NCBI GenBank assembly: GCA_026992705.1
Contig: JALWYT010000088.1
Span: forward strand, 1-7,671
DNA length: 7,671 nt
Origin: Thiotrichaceae bacterium
GTDB taxonomy: Bacteria; Pseudomonadota; Gammaproteobacteria; Thiotrichales; Thiotrichaceae
Direction: 5' to 3'
Shown here: positions 6,377-7,671 of the stretch, piece by piece
How the letters are laid out: every line of letters begins with the position of its first letter
How positions within the stretch are numbered: the stretch's first letter is position 1
Position numbers and translations under genes: made by a program
Notes under the pieces: generated by a model
The model's database searches: none
What the model was told of the DNA's origin: nothing
What the model saw: only the letters and a program-made list of their open reading frames with translations

Positions 6377-7633
6377 TTAGCTTTTCATCATATCAAAAAA
6401 TTCTTGGTTAGTTTTTGTTTTAGTTAGGCGGTCTAGTAAGAATTCCATTCCTTCAATTTCACTCATCGGGTGTAAGAATTTACGTAATACCCAAAGTGTT
6501 TTAAGTTCGTCATCGGTTGTGAGTAGCTCTTCTCGGCGAGTACCTGAGCGATTGACATTAATTGCTGGGAATACTCGCTTTTCAGCAATTTTACGATCAA
6601 GATGAATTTCCATATTACCTGTACCCTTAAATTCTTCATAGATAACTTCATCCATTTTAGAACCTGTATCAACAAGTGCTGTAGCAAGGATTGTTAAACT
6701 TCCACCTTCTTCAATATTTCTTGCCGCACCAAAGAATCGTTTAGGTCGATGTAATGCGTTCGCGTCGACACCACCTGTTAAAACCTTGCCTGATGATGGT
6801 ACAACAGTGTTATAAGCACGAGCTAAACGGGTAATAGAATCTAATAAAATTACTACATCTTTTTTATGTTCAACCAATCTTTTAGCCTTTTCAATCACCA
6901 TTTCTGCGACTTGAATATGACGTGTTGCAGGCTCATCAAAAGTTGAGGATAATACCTCACCTTGTACCATACGTGACATTTCTGTCACTTCCTCTGGTCG
7001 TTCATCAATTAATAGCACCATTAAATATGCATCAGGGTAATTCGTCGCAATACTTTGGGCAATATTTTGCAGCATCATTGTTTTTCCCGCTTTAGGCGGA
7101 GCGATAATCAAGCCACGCTGACCTTTTCCAACAGGAGCAACAATATCAATAATTCTTGCAGTAATATCTTCTGTACTCCCATTACCGCGTTCCATTTTTA
7201 GCCTTTCATCAGGATGTAATGGTGTAAGATTTTCAAATAATATTTTATGACGAGACTGTTCTGGTGGATCAAAGTTAATTCGATCAACTTTTAATAATGC
7301 AAAGTAACGTTCATTATCTTTAGGAGGTCTAATTTTACCTTCCACAGTATCACCTGTTCTAAGTGCAAAACGTCGTATTTGACTTGGTGATACATAGAGG
7401 TCATCAGCTCCAGCAACGTAGTTACTATCTTGAGAACGCAAAAAGCCAAATCCATCTTGTAAGATTTCTAAAGTACCGCCACCATATATAGGCTCACCTG
7501 TTTTAGCATGTGCTTTCAATATTGCAAAGATAACCTCTTCTTTTCTAACACGAGAAAGGCTATCAATGCCCATTGATTTGGCTAGTTCATAAAGTTCGCT
7601 AGTTGTTTTTTTCTTAAGTTCAGAAAGATTCAT
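6377..7633 (-). CDS. rho: Transcription termination factor Rho
   Basis: Rho is a hexameric RNA-dependent ATPase and helicase that binds C-rich unstructured RNA and ends untranslated transcripts. The 418 residues follow E. coli Rho (419 aa) almost position for position. An N-terminal helical domain (1-47) is followed by an OB-fold RNA-binding domain with GFGFLRS (61-67) and DDLYVSPSQIRRF (77-89). The ATPase domain has Walker A APPKAGKT (178-185, K184), the catalytic glutamate E211 in IDERPEE, Walker B D265 in LLDSITRLARAYN, the Q-loop GKVLTGGVD (282-290, K283), the R-loop K326, and arginines R353 and R366. No inserted domain is present in the N-terminal part. The start matches E. coli MNLTELK. 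No purine-rich ribosome site is seen in the 38 bases available upstream, so control of its leader cannot be judged from this window. Confidence 0.98.
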   Translation of the reverse strand: MNLSELKKKTTSELYELAKSMGIDSLSRVRKEEVIFAILKAHAKTGEPIYGGGTLEILQDGFGFLRSQDSNYVAGADDLYVSPSQIRRFALRTGDTVEGKIRPPKDNERYFALLKVDRINFDPPEQSRHKILFENLTPLHPDERLKMERGNGSTEDITARIIDIVAPVGKGQRGLIIAPPKAGKTMMLQNIAQSIATNYPDAYLMVLLIDERPEEVTEMSRMVQGEVLSSTFDEPATRHIQVAEMVIEKAKRLVEHKKDVVILLDSITRLARAYNTVVPSSGKVLTGGVDANALHRPKRFFGAARNIEEGGSLTILATALVDTGSKMDEVIYEEFKGTGNMEIHLDRKIAEKRVFPAINVNRSGTRREELLTTDDELKTLWVLRKFLHPMSEIEGMEFLLDRLTKTKTNQEFFDMMKS

Positions 7634-7671
7634 AGATAGTAATTATAAAAAAGGTAAATTAGATTTAGGAT

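Noticed and set aside
6463..6687. 74-codon minus-strand frame inside rho
   Set aside because: It is an alternative frame of the highly conserved Rho ATPase domain.

Overview
The window is an AT-rich stretch of a bacterial chromosome, most probably from a gammaproteobacterium. Rho (418 aa), MurJ (517 aa), NtrB (352 aa) and NtrC (470 aa) match the Escherichia coli proteins closely in length and in their key motifs. I cannot place it below class level from sequence alone. No insertion sequence, phage gene, tRNA, rRNA or CRISPR array is visible.

Layout. Positions 1-337 hold no supportable gene. They contain a strong intrinsic terminator (209-239) for something upstream, followed by a perfect 21-bp inverted repeat (263-317) that ends 20 bases before the first gene. 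Then come four genes on the + strand: the nitrogen sensor kinase NtrB/GlnL (338-1396), its sigma-54 response regulator NtrC/GlnG (1521-2933), a PP2C phosphatase fused to a Ser/Thr protein kinase with a C-terminal membrane anchor (2933-4666, overlapping ntrC by one base), and the lipid II flippase MurJ (4722-6275). Rho (6377-7633) lies on the - strand, converging on murJ across a 101-base gap that holds an imperfect hairpin and a small tandem repeat.

How the genes work together. NtrB and NtrC are the standard two-component pair that reads nitrogen status through PII and drives sigma-54 promoters. The phosphatase-kinase is the notable neighbour. Its start overlaps the ntrC stop, so it is almost certainly co-transcribed and translationally coupled to it. 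Relatives of this fused enzyme are known next to nitrate-assimilation genes in pseudomonads, so the arrangement suggests a membrane-anchored Ser/Thr phosphorylation layer working with nitrogen control. That link is inference. MurJ and Rho are housekeeping genes with no obvious functional tie to the nitrogen genes. MurJ also uses more G-ending valine codons than ntrC.

The points most worth following up are the ntrC-coupled phosphatase-kinase and the long perfect inverted repeat in front of ntrB. I see no clear sign of a wholly new system.
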